The translations under genes were made by a program, and so were the position numbers. Shown piece by piece: positions 1 through 10,424 of a DNA stretch of 64,000 nucleotides. This stretch comes from Meconema thalassinum (Eukaryota > Arthropoda > Insecta > Orthoptera > Tettigoniidae): contig OX336393.1 of NCBI GenBank assembly GCA_946902985.2, forward strand, positions 357,598,779 to 357,662,778, read 5' to 3'. Each line of letters begins with the position of its first letter. Position 1 is the first letter of the stretch. The notes beneath the pieces were generated by a model, which was given only the letters and a program-made list of their open reading frames with translations, had not been told where the DNA came from and ran no database searches.

Positions 1-830
1 CTGTGAAACACAGCCAAGTTAAGATTGGACGGAAGGGGGACTTGAGTTTCATTCACCTCGCAATTTCCTAGAAATGCAACTCTCATTTCGCTTGTGAACT
101 TTTCGTTCCACAAAATTCCCAGTCAGTTTATGATTGGACGGAAGGGGGATTATATTATATTAAATTATACTGATTGCCGTATAATCTCTGCTTAGTATAA
201 ACAAAGTCCCCGTTTCTTGGATGTCACGGGTAATCTCAAGAACCACTGAATGGATTTTGATGCAGTTTTCACCACTGTAAAGTATTTCTCGAGGAAAGTT
301 TCTGTAGAAAATAATTTATTTATGATCAACGGAAGTCAAGCACTAGCGATTTCAGTGAAAAGGTCGAGAAAAAAAACTGGCGTCCGTGTGCTTTTTAAGC
401 TTATGCTGGGAAAACCGTTAAAATATCTATATACTATGAGTCTAAGAATTGTTCAGCATGAAAAGTTCTACAAAAAGCCCGGGAGAGCATATCTCTATCT
501 TCAATACATCGCCTACTATAAGTGTTTTTACGTTTTCATTTCTTCCAAAAATCTCCATTCAGTTACTGAGGCGACAGTTTACGAGCTAGCTAGGGGCGAC
601 TCTATCACCCCAGTTACAGCCCAGTTAGCGGACGAGCTTTTTGCCCCCAGATACAGCCAGCAGCAAACTGTCGAGTCTTGTTGAGTTAAAACTTCAGAGA
701 AGAGTGGCTGTGTTTGGAGTTTCCCTGGAAGTGGAACTCGGCTTTTCTTCATTTCGCCTGTGAACTTTTCGTTCCGCAAAATTCACAGTCAAGTTAAGAT
801 TGGACGGAAGGGGGATTTGTGTTTCATGCA
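1..830. repeat. Imperfect internal repeat of the family C Helitron
   Basis: The motif GATTGGACGGAAGGGGGA recurs at about 23, 132 and 798. The preceding block (TGTGAACTTTTCGTTCC and neighbours, about 90-127) recurs at about 750-790. The first two motifs are about 109 bp apart and the third is displaced by unrelated sequence, so this is a broken short tandem repeat. Confidence 0.6.
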
Positions 831-1037
831 CTTCGCCATTCTTAAATTACGTTTGACAAGAATTTCTTGCACATGCATCTACATGATAATATAATTAATA
901 GTCCAGTTTGTGATTTTAACCCATCATCCCTAGATATAAAACGGATATTGCTCGTTGTTCATTGACATTGAAAAAAAAACGCTTATCACGTAAGGCATTC
1001 ACAACTGTTCCCGGGCGAAGCCGGGTCGGGTTGCTAG
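1..1037 (+). mobile_element. Helitron, 3' portion (family C); 5' end lies outside the window
   Basis: The right end has the classic Helitron 3' terminus. A GC-rich hairpin (stem CCCGG at 1010-1014 with CCGGG at 1021-1025, loop GCGAAG) is followed by TCGGGTTG, then CTAG at 1034-1037 and a host T at 1038. Helitrons insert between A and T without target duplication, so only this end can be defined here. No Rep/helicase coding is visible, so this is a non-autonomous copy. The 144-codon ORF at 250-684 has no recognisable domain and I do not call it a gene. The TC...A 5' end was not found and is presumed upstream of base 1. Confidence 0.7.
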
Positions 1038-1905
1038 TTTATGAATAAATACATAACTTTTAAAACACAATAATGGGGAAAATAGCATTGGGCTGTGATC
1101 CAGTGAGACTAATGACGTCATACAATACCGCGCACACAATGAAGTGTTAAATAAACGGTTATTGTCCAGATAGCTCAATCAAATTTGCCAATGAGTCACC
1201 CCAGTATACGGTATTCGCATTATATCTCTACCGGTGAAGGACCATTGATTTTCTGAGAATTCAAGCCGTCAACTCCCTTACTCTTATTCACGTGACATTA
1301 CCCCACATTGTGCGGCCGGGGAGTTCTGACGGCCTACTTAGCTTAATGCTCTCAGCACACTCATTAGTGTTGTCAGTGTCCCAATTTGAGAAATGCTTTT
1401 GGTGAGGCTAGTACAGTCGATATACAGGAACTTTTCTATATGTAATGACGTAGCCAAAGATCAGGGAATAATTAGATTCGTCGTTGTGATATACCAGCAA
1501 TGTGTTATAGGCTACTGTATATAATCATATTAATAGCTTTCCACGGTGCGTGAGTGCTTATCGTGTAGGACTAACAACCCCAAGCTTGGAGGTTAGCTCC
1601 TGGCCGTGGTAAGTGATATTTGAAAGGCGACACAAATCATGACATGCATGTCATACGTTGTTGGCATGTTAAAGAACCCATTTGAATTCAGTAGGCCGTG
1701 TTCATAATGGCAAAATTGATCTCGGGATTTTCCGTCAACACAAAATTCCTCCCTTCTCTACTAGAAAGCGCTATAGTGTCAAGGAGCTTAGATATCTAAC
1801 CTCCTAGACTTTCATAGTGTTCGAAGGAACGACGAAATTCAACATTCACACTGCCCTCTGGGTGTCAAATAACAAAGCTTGCAACCGGCACCCGAGGCCA
1901 TACGA

Positions 1906-1945
<40 letters not shown>

Positions 1946-1995
1946 ATTATAGACTAATAATAACCCAAAATAAGAAATAATTAATATGTAGATTA
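1038..1995. other. Intergenic DNA, no gene seen; possible SINE-like relic
   Basis: No ORF or RNA gene can be supported. The stretch from about 1555 to 1906 runs into an (ATT)n tract, which is how many insect SINEs and LINEs end. I could not find A and B boxes to prove it, so a SINE or LINE tail is only an inference. Confidence 0.4.
1907..1943. repeat. (ATT)n microsatellite
   Basis: About twelve ATT units in a row, slightly degraded at the right edge. It may be the 3' tail of a retroelement relic lying just upstream. Confidence 0.9.
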
Positions 1996-2110
1996 AGGCT
2001 TTCACAGCCCGGATTACTATTGAAATTAATCATGTTTTTTGGGATATTGCCCTGTGCAAATAAAATTAAATACCAGACGTTTCGAAGGAACCGTGCCTCC
2101 ATTTTCAATG
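1996..2110 (-). repeat. Decayed Penelope-type terminal segment (weak)
   Basis: The order of short blocks (GCTTTCACAGCCCGGATTA, then GGGATATTGCC, then GACGTTTCGAAGG) parallels the outer part of the Penelope-like arms at 21930-22030 (ACTTTCACGGCCCG, GGGTTTATGCC, GACGCGTTTCGAA). On the minus strand it would carry CGAAACGTC preceded by a degenerate CTGANGA block. The similarity is short and read by eye, so a chance match is possible. Confidence 0.3.
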
Positions 2111-2539
2111 GAATTAAAACAATGTGGACAAAGAAAGTGTATCAATGAGATTACAAAAAACTACATAAATTCCTCTGTTCGTCACCAGAGAGCAGCCGCC
2201 AGAAAGTACTGTATGGACCTTGGTAGAAAAACGCGCCATCTTCTAATTAGAACTATATATTCAAGTATCGGTACTGTAATTGTAGTGGCTTAATCATTTT
2301 AAAACTTGTGTTTCTGTTAAAAACAAATAAATGTACTGTTTTGCATTACTTTCAAACCAAAACAAACAGCTTATTTCTTCTTTTTAACACATTTCCCGAT
2401 AACCCGGCATTTTAGCGAACTCGGCCACCCTTCGGTCCACATTAGGCTGAGTTTGCGAGACTCTACTGTATCTACAGGCTATCGTCTTGTTTGTTTGAAC
2501 GCACTTTCTAAACAAATACAGTACATATAATATATCCTT

Positions 2540-3132
2540 TATAATAAACTATTTATTACCTTAAGTCAATATTTAGTACATTGAAACCGCACATTGTGAC
2601 CTTCTTCGGCGTGGTATAGGATAAGTAACTGTACATTAACTTACAACTTAATTTAAAAAAAAAATCATAATATAGGTTACTATAAATATTCGTGTTCCAA
2701 AAGCTCACAGAGTAACATTTCAGAAACCAGATCAGTTACAAAATTTGTGTTAATAAAGCATAAAAAATTCTGGATAAAACAGCGTTGAATGGTAGAGATG
2801 TGTATTTGAATATATATATGCTGAATAAGTTAGGTTATAGGCCTAAATGATGGTTGATGTGTATTTTCCAGGTAGAGAGACATTGAAGAGATAACTTTGG
2901 AAATAGATGTGAGGAAGTTATTATGAAATGGTAAGAAATGTATTGGTTATGTAGTGTGAGCTTTAGATACAAAAATATTTACACTAGAGTATCCTCTATT
3001 ATGACAAAAAAAAAATATTAAGTTGTAAGTTACTGCATAGTTACTTATCCTGTACCACGCTGAAGAAGGTTACAATGTGCGGTTTCAATGTACTAAATAT
3101 TGACTTAAGGTAATAAATAGTATATTATAATA
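2540..3132. mobile_element. Fold-back / MITE-like element with about 130-bp inverted arms
   Basis: Left arm about 2540-2668 and right arm about 3002-3132 are reverse complements over most of their length. Both contain TTACCTTAAGTCAATATT, ACCGCACATTGT and the GGATAAGTAACT block. The 330-bp loop has no ORF. The flanks both contain TAATAAA-like sequence, so no target duplication could be fixed. The class is unknown. Confidence 0.7.
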
Positions 3133-3354
3133 AATTAGTGAATAAGGAATCGGGCTATCATGGTCATTTTTATGTCATTTTATAATAATCCGTTGACATG
3201 TCGAGAATACAAGATTTTTCCTGTACCATTGAGACGATTTAGAAGACTTTAGCACAAACCGCACTTTCATACTCCCTCTGGTTTAAGAGCTTCGGTTTTG
3301 TAAAACATGCATCTTAGCGTTTTAAATGCACTGGCGGCCAAAAGACAAAAACTG

Positions 3355-3896
3355 TATCACTTGGATATTTTCAAACATTGAACACAAAATTATTTTATGT
3401 TCGACGATGTCAAATATAAATATTATATGTCAGAAACTGTATCATAATGGGGGTCATTAAAGTACTAATTTTCATTATCATTATGATACAGTTTCTCCAT
3501 CCGATCAAAGCTCAATATTTTCATTCATTGACCAATTAGGTAAGGATAGCTTCACACATGCACTCAAAATCCAACATGTCGGACATGAATTACATGATTT
3601 GAAATTTGACAATGTAGCCTATATTGGATCAACCATTGTAGTTACAACCCCAAACACAAAGACAAAATCAGCACGAATCTTTACGGTAACAAAAAGTAAA
3701 AAATAAACAAAGTTTGGTGCTATTCAGTCGGTCAACACGAATGTACCCAAAAGAGTTGGGTTATACCCTATTCCTGAAAAATTACATGAGATTAATAAAT
3801 AATAATAAAGATAAGGTTTAATAAATAATAATAATAACCTTGGAACCATATAATTGAGTTATTAATCCAGTTATAACTAAGGTGCCAAAACTAAAC
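3355..3896. repeat. Fold-back repeat family F, copy 1, left part
   Basis: Shares blocks with 32540-32780: the TTATGTTCGAC/AACC start, a hairpin built from AAACTGTATCATAATG and CATTATGATACAGTTT, and the CAATTAGGTAAGGATAGC-like block. It also contains a RAGTCGGTCAACACGA-like tail (about 3728-3750) seen at other LINE ends in the window. It is interrupted by the HINE-like element that starts at 3897 and resumes at 5427. Confidence 0.55.
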
Positions 3897-5335
3897 AAGT
3901 AGTTCCGTGAAGAACTATACAGCCTATTTTCATATATCCTACTTATGTTAACTGCCACAATCAACATACAAAATTTCAGTTTAATTGCTGTAACAGATTC
4001 GTAGATATTGAGAACCGTCTAAATATTTCAGATGGTCGCCAGGTTGGATTTTTATTTTTGTACTATTACATTAAGATTATTGTGTACGTGTCGTATTCAA
4101 ACTTCAATCGCATGATTAGACAACAAGAAGTAAAAACGAGATTTTAAAATTACGCACAGCAGCCATCTTGTGATAATGCAAACCATTGAAATAAATTAGA
4201 TGCCAGTGGATCAACATTTGTATAAGCATTTAACGTGCAACGTTTCACGGCACTAGGATAGTTAATTCGCGAGAAACGTCCATTTAAATATTTATACTTC
4301 GCGTCGCCGCCATGTTGGATTTGTGCTCACCAGGTTCCTGAAAGTCCTATAGGTGAACATATGTTCATAGTCTCTATGAACATCAAAAAATTCAGTTTGG
4401 TTGCAGTAAAAGATTCATAGATATTGAGAACCGTCTAAATATTTCGGGAGCTCACCATTTAGGAGTGTTATGTGTATAGGCCATAGAGTTATGTACCATT
4501 CAAGGACAATTATTGCCTAGGTTCATTATTCAAACTTTCACTTCGATCGCATGATTACGACACAAGAAATTAAAACTTAATTTTAAAATTTCGCACAGCC
4601 GCCATCTTGAGGTTATGTAAGAAATTGAATTAAATTAGATGGCAGTGCATTACAATCTACAAAATCAATTACTGTACCACATTTCACTGCGCTCAGAGAG
4701 TTAAATCACGAGAAAAGTCTATTAAAATATTTTAAATTCGCTTGGTCGCCATGTTCGTTTCGTACTTTACAGGTTTATGAAATATACATAGGTATACCTG
4801 TATCAGTACCCTTTATCACCGTACAAAATTGCAGGGTGATATCTGTAATAGTTTCGGAGATATAGAATGTCAGTGAAATATTTCGCACAGCCGCCATTTT
4901 GAGGTTATGTAAACAATTGAACTAAATTAGACTCTAGTGCATTACAATGTGTATAAACATTTGCTGTACCAAGTTTCATTACATTTAGATAGTTAAATCA
5001 CGAGAAAATTCTATTTAAATATCTCAACTTCGCTTGGCCGCCATGATGGTTTTGTAGTCACCAGGTTTTTGAAAGTCTCATAGGTGAACTTCTAGTAGTG
5101 CCCTTTATCACCGTACACAATTTCAGGGCGATATCGGTAATAGTTTCGGAGATATTGAATGCTAGTGAAATATTTCGCACAGCCGCCATGTTGGATTGGA
5201 GAGACGTAACAAAATTTGAAGGGCACGGTCGAGGTCGCCGGGAATAGTGCTATGATCTTACCGAGTTTCATTGAAATCGCTCCAGCCGTTTCGATTTTAT
5301 TAGGGGGGGACACACACACGAATCACACACACACG

Positions 5336-5367
<32 letters not shown>

Positions 5368-5426
5368 CACACGGACAAAAGGTGATCTCATAAGCCTATT
5401 TTTTCAAAATTGAAAATAGGCTAAAA
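3897..5426 (-). mobile_element. HINE-like (Helentron-type) non-autonomous element, copy A
   Basis: One of three 1.5-kb copies (also 8905-10424 and 62023-63522). Read on the minus strand it starts TTTTTAGCCTATTTTC and has a (GT)n microsatellite close to the 5' end (about 5310-5372). Internal blocks of about 145 bp follow. The 3' end has a subterminal inverted repeat (AGCCTATTTTCA at 3921-3932 against TGAAAATAGGCT at 5411-5422), then a stem-loop (TAGTTC, loop, GAACTA) next to the end. Subterminal repeats, 5' microsatellite, internal tandem repeats and a 3' stem-loop with T-rich insertion ends are the described layout of Helentron-derived HINEs. No coding capacity is seen. Assignment is by structure only. 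Confidence 0.6.
4161..5195. repeat. About 145-bp repeats with GCCGCCATNTTG cores (copy A)
   Basis: GCCGCCAT-type cores lie at about 4161 (AGCCATCTTG), 4306, 4598, 4746, 4889, 5037 and 5181. One degraded site falls at about 4450. Neighbouring cores are 143-148 bp apart and alternate between two flanking contexts, so the larger unit is about 290 bp. Confidence 0.75.
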
Positions 5427-5632
5427 AACAACCCATATATATGAATATTATTTATGTTAGTACATATAATTATCGTTGAACATAAACAGTCCTATGCAAC
5501 TCGCCTATAATGGTAATTAAGACACTCATATGGAAATTATAAAACTCGCTTCACTAGTTTTATAAACATACCCGTGTCCTTATTATTGCCATTATAGGTT
5601 CGTTGTATAATCTACTATTACTTGCATTATTT
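5427..5632. repeat. Fold-back repeat family F, copy 1, right part
   Basis: Contains a near-perfect palindrome. The block CCTATAATGGTAATTAAGAC at about 5504 is mirrored by the TATTGCCATTATAGG block ending about 5598. The same palindrome with very similar flanks occurs at 32921-33015. Together with 3355-3896 it is one older repeat split by HINE-like copy A. Confidence 0.65.
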
Positions 5633-6489
5633 TGAAACTTAAATGCAAGGAAGATAAACTGCAGCTTCATTTTAAGGGAAAGATCATTTTTGGCAAATTT
5701 TTATGAACAGTCGTCGCTACTTTATTTCCAATATTTTGTGCTCAAACCAAAATCACTGCTACTAAATCGTCACATCACATCCTCGCACATTCAGTCTTCA
5801 CTTATCTTTACTGCAAACTAACTCCTCGATTCTCTTGGAAGTACTGAATAACAAGTCGTTAGATGAGAGCCCAACAATGCCACAACAAATCACCATTCTC
5901 ACATCACAATAACAGCGGAAGCGTGAAACTGTAAAATTAATACCGCCATAAAATTCCAAATCCAACCCTAGGCGACAGAATCAAGATTTCATATTTTTGT
6001 TCCCTAATGTACAAAACATGATCCTTTGCTCCAAGACTTAAGGAAACCATTATAATGAACGTAATTATGAAACCCTTTTCGACATATTACGCTTTCCTAA
6101 GTGTTACGGTTCTTCTGGCCGGCAGTGTATATGATTCTGTCTCAGTAATTTAACTCTGTTTATTAAACTATAAGTGTACTTCTAACACGAATAGAGCAAG
6201 AGTCAACTGAGTGATGACATAAATTTTAAGATTGTAGTGATTGCAATATGAAAGGGAGCTTGACTTCTGTAGCACATTGGCATCACTTGTGACGTCAATA
6301 CTACTTGAATTTTGTGTCTTGTGAAGGCCTTCTCAGTATGTGCTAGCCATGCGTGTTGGTGAGGTGTGTCTGTACCAACTGACGAGCCCAACGGCACACT
6401 AGGGCGAAATGCTGGCATTTTATGTTTGATCTGGCTGGACCAATTTTAACATATTAATTGGTAAATTAATCCATGCCAGGAACGGAACT
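5633..6489. other. Intergenic DNA, nothing recognised
   Basis: AT-rich sequence without a supported ORF, repeat or RNA gene. The ORF at 6203-6418 on the minus strand shows no domain and is treated as chance. Confidence 0.6.
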
Positions 6490-6925
6490 ATTTACCAAAA
6501 GACTGAAAAACTCTCGGACACAATAAGAAAAACGGAGAATTGATATTTATGGGCATATCCTCCGAATGCATTCAAATAGACTAACCAAAAAGATCTTCAA
6601 TTATTACTTTCGTAATAAGAAAAACAAAACCTCTTTGGTTTAAGGAAACTGAGAAAGACCTCGTAGAACTCCAAATTACAGACACCATGCTCATGGACAA
6701 AACAGTCAAATCCATCACCAAGGATAAATCAAACAAAAGCGTACGCTCCACATCTCTGCCGAAGAAAGGGAAGCAAAATCTCAAAGGAAGAGGTAATACT
6801 GATCTAAAAGGAAAGCTCAAAACAAAAAACAAAAACAAAGTTTCATGTACCCCAAAGTTGGGTGAAACAAACAAAGAAGAAGAAAACACTTTTTTTATCA
6901 AACAAGTATAGGAAAGTCCCAACAT
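6490..6925 (+). pseudogene. LINE relic: RTE-like reverse transcriptase C-terminal end
   Basis: In broken frames this stretch gives YGHILRMHSNRLTKKIFNY followed by WFKETEKDLVELQI. That pattern (GH..RM..NRLTKQIF, then W..E..KDL.EL) is typical of the C-terminal tail of RTE-type insect retrotransposons. A lysine- and asparagine-rich stretch follows. There are several frameshifts and stops and no upstream polymerase domain, so it is a dead, 5'-truncated copy. The tail-like sequence at about 7335-7370 (CTTTTCAGTCGATCAACACG) may be its 3' end, split from it by the SINE at 7131-7297. Confidence 0.6.
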
Positions 6926-7116
6926 CTTTCCCCTGGTGAAATACCATTTGTGAAGGGACTTCTTTTAGGCAGGAATCTAACACAACGAAAAATAGGATCA
7001 GTTCAGACTTCCGTGAACCACTTTTTAGTTTTGTGCCGCGTCATAAATTGGCAGGTGGTTTATCTGGTATGAATATCACTGCAATACTCTTATGAACCAC
7101 AAGCAGTGCCAATGAA

Positions 7117-7130
7117 CTATGAGAGATATA
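7117..7130. repeat. Target-site duplication, left copy (SINE at 7131)
   Basis: CTATGAGAGATATA here is repeated exactly at 7298-7311, giving a perfect 14-bp duplication around the SINE. Confidence 0.9.
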
Positions 7131-7297
7131 TGCTTGCGTGGTGGCGCAGCGGTCAAGCTGTTTGCCTCTCATGAAGGGTTCGATTCCTGTTGAGATTTTG
7201 GACGTGAAATACCATGTCCTGTGGTTCGGATTCACGTAAAGAGGAGGTCCCGAGGCTCATGAACGCGACATTAATAATCACGTTAAACTACAAGCTT
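7131..7297 (+). mobile_element. tRNA-derived SINE with intact A and B boxes
   Basis: A 167-bp SINE. The A box TGGCGCAGCGG lies at about 7142 and the B box GGTTCGATTCC at about 7177, both close to the RNA polymerase III internal promoter consensus. The head resembles a tRNA and the body is unrelated. It is flanked by the exact 14-bp duplications at 7117-7130 and 7298-7311, as expected for LINE-driven insertion. The intact promoter boxes and perfect duplication suggest a relatively young insertion. Confidence 0.9.
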
Positions 7298-7426
7298 CTA
7301 TGAGAGATATAGCTTTCAACTTAAGGGGATGAAAGTTTGATGCTTTTCAGTCGATCAACACGATTGTGTCCAAATTATTATTAAAGATAAATCGCACAAA
7401 TTGTGCATATTGATGATAACAAACTG

Positions 7427-8190
7427 TCATTCACAGAACTTCACAATGGATGATCCCCGATTTGCACGATAAATTACGTGATATCTACTACATTGCACCC
7501 CGCACAATTTACATACGCAGGATTCATCAGGGTCATGAAAGTATTCGGTATGACACAGTTTATGGTAATACCCATGTACCGCCATTGAATTGACAAAGTG
7601 TCGCAAGTCTTGATTTGTGTTCATCCATGTCCTAGTCTTCATGGCCTCCGTGGTGTAAAACTCGAACCAGATTTCGTCCCTTTTCTGTATTCTTTCCTGC
7701 ATTAGTTTTTTCCAGGCGTCTGTGAATGGTAGTCCTCTCTTCATCCAAAGGTCCTCAATGAAGAAGGTCTCCCTGGCGAGTCCATATGCTAATCATGATT
7801 TTGTACATTTCGATATACCCAGGGTAGCCTTCAGGAAGCGCGATTTGACTGCTTCAAGCGTCCTCAAGTCTGCCAGGGATAATTTCTCCCATATGATTTC
7901 AAGTCCATATGCGGCGATGGGCGTTATTTTCGCGTCGAATAATGTCATAGCTGTTCCCAAAGAGAGCTTCGTGATTGTTTTGATGTCATATATGGCTTTG
8001 GTAGCGGCCATTGCTCGAGATTTTATGTGGCCTCTGTAGGCTCTTGCTGTTGTTGGCATTGTCAATCCTAGATATTTAAATGTATTGACTGACTTAAGGG
8101 GAGTCGTTCCTAGGTATATCCTGTCTCCTGAAGCCTCACTGCCTCTTTTCCGAAAAGTCATGAGATTATTTAATATTTGGGAACCCATCT
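7427..8190 (-). pseudogene. Non-LTR retrotransposon (LINE) relic, 3' coding end
   Basis: The minus-strand frame encodes the region downstream of a LINE reverse transcriptase core, with the hallmark FKYLGLTMP followed by IAAYGLEIIW, then a C-terminal tail with a C-x2-C cluster (CVCKLCGVQC) and a further His. The reading frame is open from 8190 to a single in-frame stop at 7793-7795 and then continues in the same frame to the stop at 7427. The polymerase core is missing, so this is 5'-truncated. The upstream part of the same open frame (8190-8509) belongs to a different element. The clade is not assigned. Confidence 0.75.
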
Positions 8191-8204
8191 CATTTGGGTA
8201 CAAT

Positions 8205-8817
8205 CGTGTTGACCGACTGAAAAGCATAAAATTTTCTTTTACTAAGGCAACACTGAAAATGGCTTCGAACACCATAACGTTAACGGGATGACATGTTTCG
8301 ATCGTCACGCGATCATCATCAGATCCTGCCAACTTATGCATACTTACTCGTGGATAAGATAGATCTGTTTTGGTGGATGTCATTCTTGTGATTGGATCCC
8401 TAGATTCCTCTAAGATTTTGCGTTCTTTCTCTCCAGTTCTTCGAGAAATCCTTTTTCTGCATTGGCGGATATTTTCTTCTTCCTCTGCTTCATCTCGCGG
8501 ATGGGTCACTTAGGATGACGCTGAATCAACGTATGTTGAGCCTTCCTCCTTGCCTAATAGCTCTTCATATGCAAGGATTGTTGTAGTTTATGTTCCTCCG
8601 ACCATGCACGTCGTGTTGGTTTCTTCTGGTCTTCCTCAAATCCCCTTCTGTGAACAATATTCCTGATTCCATTTCTATTCATCAGATCTGGCGATCCCAA
8701 CTCCACTAGGTCCCTCTCCACATGTATGTACCATTTTGGTCTTGTACGTTTGTTCTGCAGAAATTTGTGGATTTGGTAAGTAAGTCTCGTATGATGCATT
8801 CTTTCCAAATGGCCCAA
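8205..8817 (-). pseudogene. RTE-like LINE relic: C-terminal coding plus 3' UTR
   Basis: 8554-8817 on the minus strand encodes GHLERMHHTRLTYQIHKFL, then W..HVERDLVEL, and ends near SEEHKLQQSLHMKSY. This is the same RTE-type C-terminal tail as the plus-strand relic at 6490-6925. The following noncoding part contains a hammerhead-like core (8295-8322). It ends in the CTTTTCAGTCGGTCAACACG tail also found near 3730, 7345 and 60935. It lies directly upstream of the LINE relic at 7427-8190 in the same orientation. Confidence 0.6.
8295..8322 (-). ncRNA. Candidate hammerhead-ribozyme core
   Basis: On the minus strand CTGATGA (8316-8322) is followed by a potential stem II (GATCG, loop CGTGA, CGATC) and then GAAAC (8295-8299). 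This matches the hammerhead core CUGANGA, stem II, GAAA. I could not settle stems I and III or the cleavage triplet, so activity is unproven. Confidence 0.4.
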
Positions 8818-8904
8818 AATTGAATTCGTCTCATTCTCATGGTATCGGTAAGTTAAGAAATTTTCCTATATATTTCACAGTTGGGTTTGGGATAGTGTAT
8901 GCCA

Positions 8905-10424
8905 TTTTTAGCCTATTTCCAATTTTGAAAAAATAGTCTTATGAGATCACCTTTTGTCCGTGTGTGTGTGCGTGTGTGTGTGCGTGTGTGTGTGTGAGTG
9001 TGAGGTGTGTGGGTGTGTCCCCCTAATAACTTTTGAACGGCTGAAACGATTTCAGTGAAGCTCGGTATGATCATAGCACCATTCTGGCCGACCCCGACCG
9101 TGCCCTTCAAATTTCATTGTGTCTCACCAATCCAACATGGCGGATGTGCGAAATATTTCACCAGCATTCAGTATCTCCGAAACTATTACCGATATCTCCC
9201 TGAAATTGTGTACGGTGATAAAGGGTACTACTAGACTTTCACCTATGAGACTTTCAAAAACCTGGTAACTACAAAACCAACATTGCGTCCAAGCGAAATT
9301 GAGACATTTAAATAGACTTTTCTCGCGATTTAACCTTCCAAACGTAATGAAACTTGGTACAGCAAATGTTTATACACATTGTAATGGACTGGCATCTTAT
9401 GTAGTTCAATTGTTTACATAACCTCAAAATGGCGACTGTGAGAAATATTTCACCGGCATTCTATATCTCCTAAACTATTACATATATCACCCTGAAATTT
9501 AGTACGGTGATAAAGGGCAATGCTATAAGTTTATCTATGTAACTTTTATAAACCTGTAAAGTACAAAGCGAACATGGCGGCCAAGCGAAATTGAAACATT
9601 TTAATAGACTTTTCTCATGATTTAACTCTCTGAGCGCAGTGAAATGTGGTACAGTAAATGATTATATATATTGTAATGCATTGGCATCTAATTCAGTTAA
9701 ATTGTTTATATAACCTCAAGATGGCGGCTGTGCGAAATTTTAAAATTAAGTTTTTATTTCTTGTGTCGTAATCATGCGATCGAAGTGAAAGTTTGAATAA
9801 TGAACCTACGCAATAATTTTTCTTTAATGGAACATAACTGGCCTATACATATAACAATCCAAAATGGCGAGCATCCGAAATATTTAGACGGTTCTTAATA
9901 TCTACGAATCTTTTACAGCAATCAAACTGAATTCTTTTATGTTCATAGAGGCTATGAACATAAGTTCACCTATAGGACTTTCAGTAACCTGGTGAGCAGA
10001 AATCCAACATGGCGGCTATGCGAACTATACATATTTAAATAAACGTTTCTCGCGATTTAACCATCCGAGTGCAGTAAAACATTGCACGTTAAATACTTAT
10101 ACATATGTTAATCCACTGGCTTCTAATTTATTTCAATTGTTTTCATAACCACAAGATGGCAGCTGTGCGAAATTTTAAAATCTCGTTTTTACTTCTTGTG
10201 TTCTAATCATGCGATTGAACTTTGAATACCACACTACACAATAATCTTCATGTAATAACACATAAATAAAAATCCAACCTGCGAACCATCTGAAATATTT
10301 AGGCGGTTCTCAATATCTACGAATCTATCACAACCTTCAAACTGAAATATTGTGTGTTGATGGAGGAAATAAACACGGGTAGGACATATGAAAATAGGCT
10401 ATTTAGTTCTTCACGGAACTACTT
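8905..10424 (+). mobile_element. HINE-like (Helentron-type) non-autonomous element, copy B
   Basis: Same family as copies A and C, here in forward orientation. It begins TTTTTAGCCTATTTCC, has a (GT)n tract at about 8957-9015 and then CCCCCTAATAACTTTTGAACGG. Internal 145/290-bp repeats with AAGATGGCGGC-type cores follow. It ends ATGAAAATAGGCTATT plus the stem-loop TAGTTCTTCACGGAACTA and CTT. No coding sequence is present. The flanks give no clear target duplication, consistent with rolling-circle insertion at T-rich sites. Confidence 0.65.

Noticed and set aside
250..684. 144-codon ORF inside Helitron family C
   Set aside because: No recognisable domain, lies in noncoding Helitron sequence, composition like neighbouring non-coding DNA.
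579..2293. Short ORFs at 579-779 and 2039-2293
   Set aside because: No domains; the second overlaps a decayed repeat; length expected by chance.
5216..5413. ORF with repeated His-Thr
   Set aside because: Translation of the (CA)n microsatellite of HINE-like copy A; the same applies to 8913-9110.
7041..7235. ORF across the SINE at 7131-7297
   Set aside because: Crosses an insertion boundary, so it cannot be an ancestral gene.
7131..7297. Functional tRNA gene
   Set aside because: A and B boxes are good but the sequence does not fold into a complete tRNA and is followed by a SINE body with target duplications. Other tRNA-like heads (17814, 26812, 31412, 31871, 36282, 61198) were rejected for the same reason.
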